This document shows, one piece after another, positions 62,204-64,000 of a stretch of 64,000 bases of DNA. The stretch is from positions 248,001 to 312,000 of the forward strand of contig NZ_KZ672952.1 of assembly GCF_002954775.1 (NCBI RefSeq), given 5' to 3'. A program made the position numbers and the translations under genes. Every line of letters starts with the position of its first letter. Within the stretch, counting starts at the first letter, position 1. The DNA comes from Streptomyces geranii. Its GTDB lineage: Bacteria; Actinomycetota; Actinomycetes; Streptomycetales; Streptomycetaceae. The notes under the pieces were generated by a model that had not been told where the DNA came from, made no database searches, and saw nothing but the letters and a program-made list of their open reading frames with translations.

Positions 62204-63326
62204 GTGCACATTCCCGCGACCTTGGTACGTGGCGGCACCAGCAAGTGCTGGCTGTTCAGCCAGGTCCATGTCCCCACCGACCGCAGCGAGCTGGAGAAGC
62301 TGCTGGTCGCCGCGTACGGCTCCACCGACCCCGTGGAACTCGACGGGGTGGGCGGAGCGACACCCACCACCTCCAAAGCGGCCGTCGTCGGCGTCTCCCC
62401 CGAGCCCGGCGTCGATGTCGACTACCTGTTCGCGCAGATCGGCATTCGGCACCGGCACGATCGAGTGGAGCAGCAACTGCGGCAACTGCGCCACCGGCAT
62501 CGCCCTGTACGCCGTGGCGAAGGGGCTGGTGCCCATCACCGGCGACCGGACCCGCGTGGTGATGCGCAACAGCAACACCGGCGCGGTGCTGGAAGGGGTG
62601 GTGGACACCACCGGTGGCGTGGTGCACGACTTCGGCGACCAGACCGTGCCCGGCACCCGGGCCGGCGGCGTGGCGGTCGGGCTCACCTTCCTGCGTCCGG
62701 CCGGAGGAAGCACCGGCTCGCTGCTGCCCACCGGACGCCCGGTCGACGAACTGCGGCTGGGCAGCGCGGCGCCGCACCGGGTGAGCATGGTGGACGCCGG
62801 TGCCCCCGTGGTCCTCGTGGACGCCCTCGGCGCCGAGCGCTCCGGTGCCGAGTCCCTGGAGCAGGTCCGCGCCGACGTGCCCTGGCTGCGGGCGGTCCGC
62901 CACACGGCAGCCCCGCTGATGGGGCTTCTCGACCTGGGGCAGGAGCCCGGTGACGCGGTGCCCAAGGTGGGCCTGGTCGGCCCCTCGGTGCCGTACACCA
63001 CCACGCTGGGCGAGCAGGTCGCCGCCGAGGAGTACGACGTCTCGGTACGCATGCTCACCATGAACGCCCCGCACCCGGCGATCGGTCTCACCTCCGCGGT
63101 CGCCCTCGCGGTCGCGGGCCTGCTGAAGGACACGGTGGTTTCCCGGGCCGTGGGCGGGCCGACCGGTGAGTGGCTGCGCCTGGGCACCCCGGCCGGCGTG
63201 GTCGCGGTCCGCTGCTCGGACCTTCGCGACGGCGTCCCGGACCGGGTCACCGTGCAGCGGGCTGCCCGGCTGCTCGCCGACGCGCGTATCTACGTACCGG
63301 TGTCAGGGGCGCGAAAAGCCGCCTGA
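62204..63326 (+). pseudogene. PrpF/4-oxalomesaconate-tautomerase family isomerase, frameshifted
   Basis: GTG 62204 with GGAAGAG starts HIPATLVRGGTSKCWLFSQV, then DGVGGATPTTSKAAVVG. At about 62442 (ATT-C-GGC) an extra base shifts the frame. GTGTIEWSSNCGNCATGIAL continues in the next frame to the stop at 63326, with NAPHPAIGLT near the end. The total of 1123 bases is one more than a multiple of three. PrpF proteins move a double bond in aconitate-like acids. The catalytic Cys sites SSNCGNC are intact. Either a true frameshift or a sequencing error. Confidence 0.8.
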
Positions 63327-63390
63327 ACCAGATGGAAAACCCCCTGCCGTGCACTCTCTCCCTCCCTTCCTTCCTGCACAGAGGACAAAG

Positions 63391-64000
63391 ATGTCTCCTG
63401 AAATGATCTCCATAGGCGCGTTGCTGGTGATGTTCGTGGTCGGTACCGTGCTCCCGATCAACCTGGGCATCCTCGCCTTCGTCGCGACCTTCGGCATCGG
63501 AACCGCGGCACTCGGCCTCACCGAGGACGAGATCTTCGAGGGCTTCCCGGTGAAGCTGTTCGTGACGATCGTGGGCGTCACCTACCTGTTCTCCGTCGCC
63601 CGCCGCAACGGCACGATCGATCTGCTCGTGTCGGCGGGGGTGCGGCTGGTCCGCGGGAAGGTCGCGCTCATCCCCTGGGTGCTGTTCTGCGTGGCCGCGC
63701 TGCTGACGGCGTTCGGCACCTTCACCCCCGCCGCCGTGGCGATCCTCGTGCCGATCGGAATGAACTTCGCCTACCGCTACAAGCTCAACCCGCTCGTGGT
63801 GGGCATGATGGTGATCAGCGGGGGCCACGCCGGCGCGTTCTCACCGCTCGCCGTCTCCGGCGCGCTCGTGCTGGGCATGGTCGACAAGACCGAACTCCAT
63901 GTCTCTCCCGTCACCCTGTTCACCGCCAGTTTCGTGATCAACCTGCTGCTGTCGCTCCTGACCTACGTGCTGCTGGCCAAGCGCCCGGTCCCGCTGGCCG
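63391..64000 (+). CDS. dicarboxylate carrier (MatC N-terminal/SLC13-like) transporter, 3' end outside window
   Basis: The first 203 residues of an ion-coupled carboxylate carrier are visible, with six or so hydrophobic helices and the hairpin-like motif TAFGTFTPAAVAILVPIGMN. The family imports malonate, C4-dicarboxylates or tricarboxylates. AGAGGA precedes ATG 63391. It follows the PrpF-like gene by 64 bases on the same strand, so uptake and isomerisation are linked, probably under the LysR regulator. Confidence 0.85.
   Translation, partial: MSPEMISIGALLVMFVVGTVLPINLGILAFVATFGIGTAALGLTEDEIFEGFPVKLFVTIVGVTYLFSVARRNGTIDLLVSAGVRLVRGKVALIPWVLFCVAALLTAFGTFTPAAVAILVPIGMNFAYRYKLNPLVVGMMVISGGHAGAFSPLAVSGALVLGMVDKTELHVSPVTLFTASFVINLLLSLLTYVLLAKRPVPLA

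Noticed and set aside
1..64000. CRISPR arrays, rRNA operons, prophage or a polyketide/peptide synthetase cluster
   Set aside because: No regularly spaced repeats, rRNA-like sequence, phage structural genes or modular synthase motifs were seen. The MMPL and LAL-type genes alone do not make a biosynthetic cluster.

Overview
The DNA is uniformly very GC-rich, its genes use G/C-ending third codon positions, and many encode TetR, LacI and LuxR-type regulators, MMPL transporters and secreted proteins. This fits a Streptomyces-like actinomycete. The lack of housekeeping genes and the many broken genes suggest an accessory region, perhaps a chromosome arm.

Left part (1-19.1 kb): a partial FAD monooxygenase and an acetoacetyl-CoA synthetase, a TetR regulator, then a large catabolic block. 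The minus strand carries an aldo/keto reductase, two SDR dehydrogenases, a GH43-type hydrolase, a GH3 beta-glycosidase, an MFS transporter and a decayed gene. A LacI regulator is divergent from this run, and GH1 and GH2 glycosidases follow on the minus strand. None of the glycosidases has a signal peptide, so whole glycosides are probably imported and stripped inside the cell. Two near-identical regulatory regions, each with three copies of a 14-bp palindrome about 31 bp apart, mark the LacI regulon.

Middle (19.1-41 kb): a TMEM175-like channel, an alpha/beta hydrolase plus amidohydrolase pair, and a TetR regulator with a dehydrogenase. Next is a two-gene minus-strand unit encoding a ribosome-inactivating protein (RIP) and a secreted LamG-domain protein. 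Signalling genes, an amidase remnant and an aromatic/ring-cleavage-like operon (hydroxyacid oxidase, esterase, DoxX, FAH hydrolase, VOC dioxygenase, alpha/beta hydrolase) follow. That operon is divergent from a TetR gene with paired operators and a translationally coupled deacetylase-like gene.

Right part (41-64 kb): a decayed aerolysin-like gene, a LuxR protein with a degenerate receiver, DoxX, an MMPL exporter and a degraded IS3-type element. A second RIP gene then lies back-to-back with an intact aerolysin-like gene. After these come a two-component system with a second MMPL protein, a decaying rhamnosidase/ABC-importer operon (truncated binding protein, frameshifted permease and GH78), and a LysR-PrpF-MatC-like transporter unit cut by the window end.

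The most notable content is the toxin-like inventory. There are two RIPs (both with a Glu-Ala-x-Arg-Phe active-site motif), each next to a different kind of secreted partner: a LamG protein in one case and an aerolysin-like protein in the other. A degenerate second copy of the aerolysin-like protein lies about 6 kb away. These could be unlinked-chain versions of an A-B toxin, with the enzyme and the binding or translocation part encoded separately. All functional calls come from reading motifs by eye; no database search was run.
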